Source: Intestinibacillus massiliensis (lineage in GTDB: Bacteria; Bacillota; Clostridia; Oscillospirales; Butyricicoccaceae). From it: a stretch of DNA of 34,357 nt. Every line of letters begins with the position of its first letter. Position 1 is the stretch's first letter. Below, one piece after another: positions 7,323-15,384 of this stretch. Location: positions 1 to 34,357 of the forward strand of contig NZ_LT707049.1 in NCBI RefSeq assembly GCF_900155735.1, written 5' to 3'. The translations under genes and the position numbers were made by a program. Below the pieces are notes generated by a model. The model did no database searches. It was not told where the DNA came from and saw only the letters and a program-made list of their open reading frames with translations.

Positions 7323-8048
7323 TTACTCCTCCTCACGCTGTTGATGGGGTAGCGGCACATATTTTTCAGTTTGGTATTTTTGAAGCCTTGCCGGGCCTTT
7401 TTCCGTGTCCAGCAGCTGCAGGTCGTCGCTGTCGTATTCAACCGGATCTACACAGACCGCATCCATCAGGATACGCTCCAGATGGTCATATTCGGAAAGA
7501 TGGTCAAGCGACGCCATTACAAAGGCGTCACGGACATATCCGGCGCTCGCGGCCAACAGTTCATGATCCATATAATATCCATGGCACTCTACAAACAGCG
7601 TCATCATCATAACGACAACACGGGTATTGCCTTCCCGGAACGGATGCACACGCCAAATCAGTGGAAACAGCCTTGCCAGCGCCTTTACAAACGCCTCCCG
7701 ACTATCCGTTTTCCATCCATGCTGGTTCAACGCATCAAATGCCTCTCGCAGGTCGCGTGGGATATCCTCATCGTTGCTATACCAAACGCTCCGGCCGCCC
7801 AGCAGACGTTCCCGCTTTTCAATATTGATGATACGATATTTCCCCGCCCACTCATAAATATCACCAAAAAGGAAACGGTGGATTTCACATAAACCCTCTG
7901 GTGAAAACCAGTCAAACCCTTGTTCATACAGCAGCATCATATTCGTACGCGATTGTTCCGCTTCGATCAAATCCAGCGTTTCTGCAGATTTAATATCCAG
8001 CTTATTTCGCAACACCGCAACGTCATCGTATAAATAGGGATCAGGCAT
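7323..8048 (-). CDS. fic: Fic-domain AMPylating toxin (class I Fic module)
   Basis: Fic proteins transfer AMP from ATP to a hydroxyl on target proteins. This 241-residue product has the N-terminal block LRNKLDIK, the EWAGKYR segment of the core, and the active-site loop HPFREGNTR at residues 135-143. The consensus is HPFxxGNGR, so the second Gly is replaced by Thr; the His, Asp/Glu and Arg needed for catalysis remain. The start codon overlaps the end of the antitoxin gene by eight bases, which implies coupled translation. The final 40 residues are an unassigned acidic tail. It is followed by a hairpin terminator. Whether the Thr variant keeps AMP transfer activity is unknown. Confidence 0.85.
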   Translation of the reverse strand: MPDPYLYDDVAVLRNKLDIKSAETLDLIEAEQSRTNMMLLYEQGFDWFSPEGLCEIHRFLFGDIYEWAGKYRIINIEKRERLLGGRSVWYSNDEDIPRDLREAFDALNQHGWKTDSREAFVKALARLFPLIWRVHPFREGNTRVVVMMMTLFVECHGYYMDHELLAASAGYVRDAFVMASLDHLSEYDHLERILMDAVCVDPVEYDSDDLQLLDTEKGPARLQKYQTEKYVPLPHQQREEE

Positions 8049-8244
8049 GTCTTCTCCTCTCCTGTTCCGCTATTCTACGATGCGACGCCAGCAAGGCCTG
8101 CTTCATTTGCTCACCGGTAAGTTCTCCACGAGCCCAGCAAGCCGACAAGGTACGGGCATAGTCGGACACCGGTACGCCCTCTATCGCGTTGATCGCGTCT
8201 GCGGCTTTGACAGCCGCGATGCGGCGCTTTGTATTTTGATCCAT
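8041..8244 (-). CDS. VbhA-like Fic antitoxin (67 aa)
   Basis: A 67-residue protein starting at an ATG eight bases after AAAGGAGGG. The segment ADAINAIEGVPVSDYA matches the inhibitory helix of VbhA-family antitoxins, in which (S/T)xxxE(G/N) places a Glu in the Fic ATP pocket. Here the EG pair is present, but the Ser/Thr four residues earlier is Ile. The remainder (ARGELTGEQMKQALLASHRR) resembles the usual C-terminal helix. It overlaps the Fic toxin gene, the standard operon order for class I modules. Confidence 0.75.
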   Translation of the reverse strand: MDQNTKRRIAAVKAADAINAIEGVPVSDYARTLSACWARGELTGEQMKQALLASHRRIAEQERRRHA

Positions 8245-8267
8245 CACACAGCCCTCCTTTGTTGCTT

Positions 8268-8728
8268 TTAGTATATCACAGGCCGTACCAAAACAACAGC
8301 GTATTTTACCCCCCCTGTCTGCGGCAGTGTCGGCTTGGAGTAGGATGGCTTTCGATATATTTTTGTGACCCATGAGCTGGTGGCGTTGTCCCATTCACCT
8401 TGATACAATCCCCCTGCATCCGCGTGGTTGATAATGTCATTTTAAAACCGGCCGGAACCGTGCCATACTCGTAACGGATATCAATCACATACTCGCCCGA
8501 CAGGAGTTTGAGCGAACCCACGTCGATTTTAAATGTGTATCGGTTTGTGGATAGCCGGCTGTCCGCCAACGTGTGGTAATCGTTTTTGTTAGCCTTATAG
8601 GTGATTTTGTACCAGACGTGCGCGTTGTATATACCTGTCGTGATCGTCAGGCCGCGCACTGCGTCGGTCGGGATACGATCGTGCCACAAGCAGCACGTTG
8701 GACGCATTACCAATGTTGGCGAAATCAT
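8268..8728 (-). pseudogene. Remnant of an LPXTG-anchored surface protein
   Basis: One minus-strand frame gives a beta-rich domain (TYKANKNDYHTLADSR...YTFKIDVGSLKLLSGEYVIDIRYEYG). After a run of five C at 8410-8414 the sensible reading shifts frame and continues YQGEWDNATSSWV...KPTLPQTGG, ending at 8270. LPQTG is a sortase motif. The hydrophobic tail after it is short (VKYAVVLVRPVIY), and the motif is followed by a seven-base homopolymer. The upstream part of the gene is missing. I read it as the C-terminal end of a sortase-anchored adhesin-type protein broken by frameshift and truncation. Confidence 0.55.
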
Positions 8729-8761
8729 ACCTCTCTTTTTGCTTGTAAATACCGTTTTAAC

Positions 8762-9096
8762 CCCATATACCGTTCCTTGCCGATGGGTAGACAGCCCGAT
8801 AACGGGAAATGGTGCTGATGCAGCTAGTGTTCACCACGTAGCTTTTATGGATACGGTAAAACCTCCGGCAAGATTTGCTCCTGGGCGGAGATCAGGCCAG
8901 ACACTTGTAAGCACTCCATCGTGGTATAAACCGTCGTGTGCTGTTTGGATTCCTGCAGATACAGGATTTCCGCGAGGAGCAACTAGCAGTATTTTTCTTC
9001 CTGTCACAAAAGGGCAACTTTTCACGTTGACCGTGATGGATTCTATCCGCTTCATGTAATCAAAGAAATTGGACTGCACGGTAAACGCTATCGCTG
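8762..9096 (-). pseudogene. LytTR-family response regulator remnant
   Basis: Three successive minus-strand frames, joined by small indels, spell a LytTR domain: MKRIESITVNVK, then AEILYLQESKQHTTVYTTME, then FYRIHKSYVVNTSCISTISR, which is the hallmark C-terminal strand and helix. The preceding residues (AFTVQSNFFDYMKR) resemble the end of a receiver domain. At least two frameshifts make it nonfunctional. It is a different gene from the intact regulator at 4663. Confidence 0.7.
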
Positions 9097-9117
9097 ACCC
9101 GGACTTGTAAGCGGAAT

Positions 9118-9249
9118 ATCCTGCGCTGGGCGGTCGAGAAAGGCTTCATAACCAGCACAGACAACGGCCTACTAAATCCCACGGGTCAGGCAACGCGCGC
9201 TCAAGTTGCAGCCATGCTACATCGTTACCTGGATAGCAAAGGCAATTAA
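9118..9249 (+). pseudogene. SLH-domain C-terminal remnant
   Basis: Forty-three codons read RWAVEKGFITSTDNGLLNPT, then GQATRAQVAAMLHRYLD, a clear last S-layer homology repeat. There is no start codon or upstream part. It sits beside a recombinase locus that controls another SLH protein, so it may be the leftover of a deleted surface-protein cassette. Confidence 0.75.
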
Positions 9250-9530
9250 TAACACACAAAGCGGCAGGATAGTATCCGACCTACCGTTTTATATACAACA
9301 AGCAAAAAGTTGCCGAAAATGCATTTCAAAGTATCCTGGTTTCTTGATAGGTAAAAGGTAATTCCAGCGCCACATCAAGCTTTCGGAAAAAGTATGGCCG
9401 TGATACCACTAACCATATCTATTTTTAACTATATGCTCACCACCCGCTTGTCTTTTCCTTTATTTCATCATGCTGCTGTGGGGATAGGGTGTTTAATCAA
9501 TAGCACCAATTTGAAACGCATTACAATCAT
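9250..9530. other. AT-rich stretch with no gene seen
   Basis: No frame here has a ribosome binding site or family motif. It separates the SLH remnant from the terminator upstream of the recombinase gene. Confidence 0.4.
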
Positions 9531-9571
9531 GGCTCCGCGCCTGCCTTTCTAGGCCGCGCGGAGCCTTTTTT
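9531..9571 (+). terminator. Hairpin terminator upstream of the recombinase
   Basis: A ten-base stem, GGCTCCGCGC with GCGCGGAGCC, is followed by TTTTTT. It would insulate the recombinase gene from transcription of the decayed region to its left. Confidence 0.85.
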
Positions 9572-9639
9572 CTTAATCCGTATAGCGAGCCTCCTACAAG
9601 GTACAATAGGTACATCATATTCTATTGGGAGGTTTCACT

Positions 9640-10485
9640 ATGGTTGAACACAAGTTGACTGGAGCACAAATCGCGGCCTTTGGCCGGTATCTGCGGGAGG
9701 AGGAGCAAAGCCCAGGCACACGGGAGAAGTATTGCCGGGATGTGCGAGCCTTTGCCGCATGGCTGGATGGGCGGAGCCTTACCAAAGAAATCGTGACAGC
9801 GTGGAAGGAGCACCTGACGGTGGAGCAGTACGCCCCGGTAACCATCAACGCTATGCTGGCCTCCATCCATGCTTACCTCCGCTTCACCGGGCGGGGCGAG
9901 TGCCGGGTGAAATACCTGAAGCTCCAGCGGCGGCTGTTCCGCGATGGCCGCCGGGAGCTGACGCGGGAGGAGTACAGCCGCCTGCTGGACACGGCCCGTA
10001 CCCTGGGCCGGGAGCGGCTGGCTCTGGTGATGGAGGCCATGGGGGCTACCGGCGTCCGGGTCAGCGAGGTGAAATATATCACCGTGGAGGCCGTCCTGAC
10101 CGGGCGGGCGGAAATCTTTCTAAAAGGCAAAGTCCGCACCATCCTCCTTCCCGGCAAACTGTGCCGCAAGCTGCTGAAATACGCAAAACGCAAAAAAATA
10201 GCCTCCGGCGAGATATTTCTCACCAGAGACGGCGGCAGCCTGTCCAGAAAGCAGATCTGGGCGGAGATGAAAGCCCTGTCCCAGCGGGCGGGGGTGGCGG
10301 ACTCCAAGGTGTTCCCCCACAACTTGCGGCATTTGTTCGCAACGGCATTTTACCGGGCCTGCAAGGACATCGCCAAGCTGGCCGATTTATTGGGTCACAG
10401 TTCCATTGAAACGACCCGTATTTACCTTGTCTCCACCGGGGCGGAGCACTCCCGGCAATTAGAACGGCTGGGATTAGTCAGTTGA
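9640..10485 (+). CDS. Tyrosine site-specific recombinase (XerC/D-like)
   Basis: The ATG at 9640 follows GGGAGG at ideal spacing and gives 281 residues; an upstream TTG is unlikely. The N-terminal SAM-like domain (about 1-95) precedes the catalytic domain. The full catalytic set is visible: Arg140 in TGVRVSE, Lys164 in KGKVR, His227 and Arg230 in HNLRHLFA, His253 in LGHSS, and Tyr262 in TRIYLVS. Such enzymes integrate, excise or invert DNA. Tandem 53-base repeats begin five bases after the stop, and an inverted partner site lies 350 bases on. This suggests that the enzyme inverts the intervening promoter segment, like RecV or Mpi recombinases. Confidence 0.9.
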   Translation: MVEHKLTGAQIAAFGRYLREEEQSPGTREKYCRDVRAFAAWLDGRSLTKEIVTAWKEHLTVEQYAPVTINAMLASIHAYLRFTGRGECRVKYLKLQRRLFRDGRRELTREEYSRLLDTARTLGRERLALVMEAMGATGVRVSEVKYITVEAVLTGRAEIFLKGKVRTILLPGKLCRKLLKYAKRKKIASGEIFLTRDGGSLSRKQIWAEMKALSQRAGVADSKVFPHNLRHLFATAFYRACKDIAKLADLLGHSSIETTRIYLVSTGAEHSRQLERLGLVS

Positions 10486-10489
10486 GACG

Positions 10490-10604
10490 AAATCCATAGT
10501 TTGCCGTAAAAGCAAAAGTGCTGGGCAACCGGGCGCGGAACTAAATCCATAGTTTGCCGTAAAAGCAAAAGTGCTGGGCAACCGGGCGCGGAACTAAATC
10601 CATA
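10490..10604 (+). repeat. Tandem 53-base repeats carrying left recombination sites
   Basis: Two full identical copies start at 10490 and 10543, and a third at 10596 breaks off after AAATCCATA. Each full copy contains TCCATAGTTTGCCGTAAA, which matches 16 of 18 bases of the reverse complement of the site at 10840-10857. These are candidate recombinase sites in direct orientation to each other. There are no unique spacers, so this is not a CRISPR array. Confidence 0.85.
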
Positions 10605-10657
10605 TTTCGTTCACCAATAGACCGAAAATAATTACTACATTACATACTATTATTTAC

Positions 10658-10686
10658 ATTTTAGCATAAATATCGTGTGTTAGCAA
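10658..10686 (-). promoter_or_regulatory. Sigma70 promoter inside the invertible segment, pointing left
   Basis: On the minus strand, TTGCTA (10681-10686) and TAAAAT (10658-10663) are 17 bases apart, with an extended -10 TGC. It is the best promoter in the segment. In the present orientation it reads toward the tandem repeats and antisense into the recombinase gene. After inversion it would read toward 10908 and 11209 with a leader of roughly 100 bases. Confidence 0.6.
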
Positions 10687-10713
10687 GGGATTTCGACGGT
10701 TTTATGGCATGAC

Positions 10714-10755
10714 AAAATAGACCGTCCAGATCTGATTTTGTACGGTCCATTTTTG
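10714..10755 (+). terminator. Hairpin within the invertible segment
   Basis: An imperfect stem, AAAATAGACCGTCC with GTACGGTCCATTTT, is followed by further T residues. It resembles a terminator and is nearly symmetric, so it could work in either orientation. Confidence 0.5.
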
Positions 10756-10767
10756 TGCGTCCATTTG

Positions 10768-10799
10768 ACATCCCCATGTGAGAATGTGGGGGTGTTTTA
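10768..10799 (+). terminator. Second hairpin within the invertible segment
   Basis: ACATCCCCATG pairs imperfectly with the AATGTGGGGGTG that follows, then TTTT. Together with the hairpin at 10714 it would block read-through from the left into the surface-protein genes. Confidence 0.45.
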
Positions 10800-10839
10800 A
10801 CGCGCTTATCCTAAACACCCATCCCCTGATGGTGGATCA

Positions 10840-10865
10840 TTTAGGACAAACTATGGAGTTTGTCC
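10840..10865. repeat. Right recombination site, inverted and palindromic
   Basis: Perfect eight-base arms GGACAAAC and GTTTGTCC flank the six-base centre TATGGA (10852-10857), the layout of a tyrosine recombinase core site. The centre is the exact reverse complement of the TCCATA centre in the left sites, so recombination between them would invert the segment. Confidence 0.7.
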
Positions 10866-10907
10866 ATATTAGCAAGTCCGCCGCTAAGTAAAACGGAGGT
10901 GATGGGA

Positions 10908-11189
10908 ATGAAAGTGGATGGTATTTTAGACTTCTCACTGTTGGATGCCATGGCGATCCAGACCCGGCGTGAATACCTGTCGGATCTGAAATACCTGCAA
11001 GACTGGGAGCTGATTAGTCTGGGCAGAGCATTGGAGCAGGTGCCTGCAAACGCCGCCACACTGTCTGAGTGGAATGACGCGCTGACCTATCTGGCTGGAG
11101 TGCCGCCGGAACAGACCCAAGCGGCCTCAAGAGAACGGCTGATAACCTTTTTGACCGGGCCCCGTAATATGGGGCATAAAAACACATAA
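10908..11189 (+). CDS. Small protein upstream of the SLH protein (93 aa)
   Basis: The ATG at 10908 lies seven bases after GGAGGT; an ATG at 10902 is too close. The 93-residue product is helical and mildly acidic, with no signal peptide or membrane segment. I do not recognise its family. It ends 19 bases before the SLH protein gene and starts 42 bases after the right recombination site, so it would be the first gene switched on by inversion. A regulatory or chaperone role for the surface protein is possible but not shown. Confidence 0.65.
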   Translation: MKVDGILDFSLLDAMAIQTRREYLSDLKYLQDWELISLGRALEQVPANAATLSEWNDALTYLAGVPPEQTQAASRERLITFLTGPRNMGHKNT

Positions 11190-11208
11190 TTATGGGAGGG
11201 AATACGCT

Positions 11209-14200
11209 ATGAAAAAGCAACGCAAATGGAAGCCTTACAGTGGAAAGATTCTATCAATGCTGTTGTCCCTATGTTTACTGCTTGGTATGCTGCCCGCGTC
11301 GGCGCTGGCAGTGGAGGGCGAGCCAGAGGGTGAAGCCGTGGTTGAGTGTACACAGGCGGAAGGCTGCACGGCTACGGAGCATAAAGAGGGCTGTCCGCTG
11401 TATGAGGCTCCTCCCATAGATGAGGAGCCGGTCGACAATGAAACCCCTGCCGAACCGTCCCCTGCTGAACCTATGGCTGCGGAACAGGTGGCCGCGCTGA
11501 TCACGGCGCTGCCGGAATATGCCGACGCGACGCCGGATGATGTGGCAGACATTGAGGCTGCGCAGGTTGCCTATGATGCCCTAACCGTCGAGGAGCAAGC
11601 GGCGGTGGACGCGGAACTGGTGTCCAAGCTTGCCGCCTTGACCGAGCTGGCGGAGAATTTGAACGCTTACGATCCGTCAAACGATGCGTCGGTTTATGAA
11701 GCGACACCCGCCATGTCCGGCACCTGCGGCAATCCCAACGTCAACGAAGGAAAGAACGTCACCTGGGCGCTGACGCAGAACAATCAGGATATCGGCAACC
11801 CCACCTACACCCTCGCCATCTCTGGCAGCGGGGCGATGGCGGATTACGAAAATGGAAGCGCGATGCCATGGAGAGATTACAAAGCATTAATCAAGAAAAT
11901 AGTGATCGGAGACGGAGTTACACATATTGGAGGCAGAGCGTTTCAAGATGCTGCTGCTGAAGAAATCACAATATCCAGCACGGTCAATAGTATTGCTGAG
12001 CGTTTCACGCAAAGCTGCAACTCTCTGATGGCAATAAACGTCGATAGCTCCAACGCTTATTACGCAGTTATAAACGGAGCACTTATTAGTAAGGACGGCA
12101 AAACACTTTTAAGGTATCCCTCCAAGAGCGATGTATCTGAATTTACAATACCTGCTGGTGTTGAGGTAATTCATCCCTTTGCTTTCTGTGGGAATACTAC
12201 GCTGACTAAAGTAAGCTTTCCCAATAGTATTCTTAAAATTGGCACATATGCATTTATCCAGTGTACAGGATTGTCAGATTTTGTTCTCCCCGAGGGGCTT
12301 ACAACAATTGATGACGCGGCATTTGGGCAATGCACCAATTTCAAAAATGTTACAGTTCCCGGCAGCGTTACTTCATTAGGGTCACATATATTTTCCGGTT
12401 GCACTGGCTTGGAACAAGTTTTTTTTAGTAATAGTGGTTCAACAAGAAATCTCACACTTAAACAGACTTTTTTAGACTGTACAAATTTGCGTGCGGTTTC
12501 CCTATGCGATGGAATCACTTCCATCACCACCAATGCGTTTAAGAACTGCACGAGTTTGAAAACCTTGAACCTACCTGCTTCCGTAAATAGTATAACGGAT
12601 TCCCCTTTTTCTGGATCTGGATTGGAAAGGATTTCTCTGCCAGATAGTATGACGCAGGTGGGTCAAGATGCCTTTAAAGGTGCTACATCTTTAAAAGTAT
12701 TCTCTGCGGGCAACGGACTTAGCAGCTTTGCTACAAATGCTTTTACCAATTGTTCCGCTCTTTCCGTTGTGAATTTGAGCGCGGCCAATGGTGTTACCAC
12801 CGTTGGAGCATCCGCATTTACCACAATAGCAGATGAGAGCGTGATTTATGTATCCACCAATAGTATTGCGAGTATATTTCAGTCTAATACTGCATATCCC
12901 AACTATGCTCCTATAAAAACCGCTCTCGCTGTCACAAACGGCGGCATCTTCTCTGCGAATACCACCTTTACCGCTAATACTCTCGCGACCCCCATTAAGA
13001 ATAGCCATACCTTTGGCGGGTGGTACACCGACGATTCATTTACTACCGCACTGGAAAGTGGCGATCCTCCCACCGCCGGACAGACCTATTACGCCAAATG
13101 GGTCAACAAAATCGTCTTTGACGGCAACGGAGCCACAAGCGGCTCTATAACCGAGCAGGAAATCGCCGAGGGCACTACCGCTAACTTGACCGCCAACAGC
13201 TTTACCAAAACCGGCTATACCTTCTCCGGCTGGAACACAGAGGCTAACGGCGCAGGTACTTCCTATGATGACCAAGCCACTGCGCCTACCGGCAACACCA
13301 CTCTGTACGCCCAGTGGACGCCTAACACCTACACCATCAGCTTCAGCGGCGGCGAGGGAGCGACTGGATCGACTGATTCCGTCAACGCCACCTATGACGC
13401 GACCGCCACGCTGACCACCAACGGCTTCACCAAGACCGGGTACAATTTCGCGGGCTGGGATACCGACAGCAGTGCCAATGAAGTGGTTTATCCCAATAAG
13501 ACCCAGGTGAAAAATCTGACTGCCACAGCCAGCGGCACCATCACCCTATACGCTGTCTGGACAACGAAAACCGTGCTTGCGCCCGATGTGACCGTTCAGG
13601 CAAGGATCTATAACGGCGCGGTCCAGGCATTCACTCTGGACGGCACCTATACCATCACCTATCAGCGGAATGGTCAAGCCGCCACACCCAAGGATGCGGG
13701 AACGTATGACGTGGTAATCTCCACGGCTGAGACCGACACCACGGCGGCCTACAAGAACACCGTCTACGGCGGCCTTGTCATCACCCCAGCCACCCTGACC
13801 ATCACCGCCGACAACCAGTCCATCCATGTAGGCGACACACTGCCGTCCTACACCTATAAAGTATCCGGCTGGCGGGGCAGCGACGGCACCTTGACCACAC
13901 CGCCTACCGTCACTTGCGCTACCGCGGACGCCAATACCACGGGTACATACCCCATCACCGCCAGCGGGGCGGATGCCGGGAGCAACTATACCATTACCTA
14001 CGTTGATGGCACGCTCACCGTCTCCAGCCGTCCCAGCGGCGGCGGTAGCGGTGGTTCCTCCGGAAGTTCCTCCGGGGTTTCCGGCTCGGGCGGCAATGTG
14101 AGTGTCAGCGCCGGCGGCGGCAGTGTCTCCAACAGCCAGATGACCGAGGCGGTGGACAAAGCCAGCGAGGGTGCGGCCATTAAGATTAAGGCCACCGGTT

Positions 14201-15150
14201 CCACCACTGTCTCTCTGCCTGTCTCCGGCATGGAGAAAGCGGCGGCCAATGACAACCATGTGACCGTCGCCACACGCAGCGGCGAGGTCACCCTGTCCGC
14301 CGCCGCCATCAAGGGGCTGGTGGAGGGTACCTCCGCCAAACAGGCCATTCAGGTGCGCGTTACCACCGCCACGGCCACCGCCGCCGGGGTGGACGCGGGA
14401 ACGCCGGTGTTCGACGTGTCCGTGTCCGTGGGCAGCACGGCGGTTCACAGCTTTGACGGCTCTCTGTCCATCACCCTGACGGTTTCAAACCTCTCCAAAA
14501 TCGAGAACCCCTACGTCCTGCACATCCTGGCCGACGGCACAAAGCAGTATCTCAAGCCCACGGTCAAAGGCAACCAGCTCACCGTCAGCGGCATACGGAA
14601 TCTCTCCTACTTTGCCGTCATACCCGGCAGTGAGGTGCCCGCCGAGCCGGAGCCGCTGCCCTTCACCGATGTCGCAGAGGACTTCTGGGCCTACGACGCG
14701 ATCTCCTATGTCTATGAAAACGGCCTGTTCGCGGGCACTTCGGAATCCACGTTCAGCCCCGAGGTCACCATGACCCGTGAAATGCTTTGGACGGTCTTGG
14801 GCCGCATGTCCGGCGCGGAGCTGACCGGCTCCGGCGTGTTCGAGCAGGCCCGCCAGTGGGCGGTCAGAAGCGGCGTATCCGACGGTGCCAATGGCAGCGA
14901 TACCATCACCCGTGAGCAGATGGTGACCATGCTGTACCGCTACGCGGGCAGCCCCGCCGTCAACGGTGCTCTCACCGGCTATGCCGACGCTTCCACTGTC
15001 AGCGGCTACGCCACGGACGCCATGGCCTGGGCCGTGGGCAGCGGGATCATCTCCGGCACTTCCGCCACCACCCTGTCCCCCCAGGGCAGCGCCACCCGCG
15101 CCCAGGTTGCTACCATCCTCATGCGTTTCGTCGAAAATACGGAAAAGTAA
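11209..15150 (+). CDS. Large SLH-anchored surface protein with BspA-type leucine-rich repeats
   Basis: A 1313-residue secreted protein. Residues 1-35 are a signal peptide ending ASALA. A helical region (about 85-155) is followed by BspA/LRR_5-type leucine-rich repeats (about 225-545; patterns like GVTHIGGRAFQDA and LPEGLTTIDDAAFGQC). Three InlB-type beta repeats follow (about 570-785; FDGNGAT, GYTFSGWNTEANG, LYAQW), then MBG/YDG-like domains (786-940), a Gly/Ser linker, a beta domain, and three SLH repeats (about 1150-1310; FTDVAEDFWAYDAI...TREMLW). SLH repeats bind secondary wall polymers, so the protein is displayed on the cell surface. BspA-type repeats often bind host or bacterial ligands. 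The start has GGGAGG. Expression is probably phase-variable through the switch upstream. Confidence 0.9.
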   Translation: MKKQRKWKPYSGKILSMLLSLCLLLGMLPASALAVEGEPEGEAVVECTQAEGCTATEHKEGCPLYEAPPIDEEPVDNETPAEPSPAEPMAAEQVAALITALPEYADATPDDVADIEAAQVAYDALTVEEQAAVDAELVSKLAALTELAENLNAYDPSNDASVYEATPAMSGTCGNPNVNEGKNVTWALTQNNQDIGNPTYTLAISGSGAMADYENGSAMPWRDYKALIKKIVIGDGVTHIGGRAFQDAAAEEITISSTVNSIAERFTQSCNSLMAINVDSSNAYYAVINGALISKDGKTLLRYPSKSDVSEFTIPAGVEVIHPFAFCGNTTLTKVSFPNSILKIGTYAFIQCTGLSDFVLPEGLTTIDDAAFGQCTNFKNVTVPGSVTSLGSHIFSGCTGLEQVFFSNSGSTRNLTLKQTFLDCTNLRAVSLCDGITSITTNAFKNCTSLKTLNLPASVNSITDSPFSGSGLERISLPDSMTQVGQDAFKGATSLKVFSAGNGLSSFATNAFTNCSALSVVNLSAANGVTTVGASAFTTIADESVIYVSTNSIASIFQSNTAYPNYAPIKTALAVTNGGIFSANTTFTANTLATPIKNSHTFGGWYTDDSFTTALESGDPPTAGQTYYAKWVNKIVFDGNGATSGSITEQEIAEGTTANLTANSFTKTGYTFSGWNTEANGAGTSYDDQATAPTGNTTLYAQWTPNTYTISFSGGEGATGSTDSVNATYDATATLTTNGFTKTGYNFAGWDTDSSANEVVYPNKTQVKNLTATASGTITLYAVWTTKTVLAPDVTVQARIYNGAVQAFTLDGTYTITYQRNGQAATPKDAGTYDVVISTAETDTTAAYKNTVYGGLVITPATLTITADNQSIHVGDTLPSYTYKVSGWRGSDGTLTTPPTVTCATADANTTGTYPITASGADAGSNYTITYVDGTLTVSSRPSGGGSGGSSGSSSGVSGSGGNVSVSAGGGSVSNSQMTEAVDKASEGAAIKIKATGSTTVSLPVSGMEKAAANDNHVTVATRSGEVTLSAAAIKGLVEGTSAKQAIQVRVTTATATAAGVDAGTPVFDVSVSVGSTAVHSFDGSLSITLTVSNLSKIENPYVLHILADGTKQYLKPTVKGNQLTVSGIRNLSYFAVIPGSEVPAEPEPLPFTDVAEDFWAYDAISYVYENGLFAGTSESTFSPEVTMTREMLWTVLGRMSGAELTGSGVFEQARQWAVRSGVSDGANGSDTITREQMVTMLYRYAGSPAVNGALTGYADASTVSGYATDAMAWAVGSGIISGTSATTLSPQGSATRAQVATILMRFVENTEK

Positions 15151-15258
15151 TCCCCCCAGCGGGAAGGAGGAGGGCATCCGCCCTCTCCTTCTCCAAGCCC
15201 TTCACACGGATGGAGGGTTTGGAGAAGGATACATCCACCGGTAAGAAAGGACAGCGGC

Positions 15259-15384
15259 ATGAAAAAGGAAGGGATATGCGCACTGTGCGGCAAAGTGACC
15301 ACCGGGGGGCAGGAGATCTGCTCCAATTGCAGGGCACGGCTCATCCGGGGCGGCGTCTCGCTGAACGCGCAGCCTCCCCGGTAG
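15259..15384 (+). CDS. Zinc-ribbon microprotein (41 aa)
   Basis: A short frame preceded by AGAAAGGA. It carries CALCGKVTTGGQEICSNCRARL, that is, two CxxC knuckles 13 residues apart that could bind one zinc ion. It follows the SLH gene on the same strand. The frame continues past the TAG stop with protein-like sequence (PVILLIGLTNQEEVRHSL), so it could be the head of a longer broken gene. Confidence 0.5.
   Translation: MKKEGICALCGKVTTGGQEICSNCRARLIRGGVSLNAQPPR

Larger units (their letters stand above)
10493..10865. other. Predicted invertible DNA segment (phase-variation switch)
   Basis: The segment is bounded on the left by TCCATAGTTTG sites (10493 and 10546) and on the right by their inverted copy (CAAACTATGGA, about 10847-10857). 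It lies between a tyrosine recombinase gene and a surface-protein operon. It contains one good promoter, on the minus strand, and several hairpins. Inversion would swing the promoter toward the surface protein. The sites and promoter are seen directly; the inversion is inferred. Confidence 0.65.

Noticed and set aside
10490-10604. Possible CRISPR array
   Set aside because: The 53-base copies are contiguous with no variable spacers and contain recombinase-site sequence instead.
13546-14448. 300-codon minus-strand frame inside the SLH protein gene
   Set aside because: Gly/His-rich translation typical of antisense to repeat-rich GC DNA; the plus-strand domains are unmistakable.
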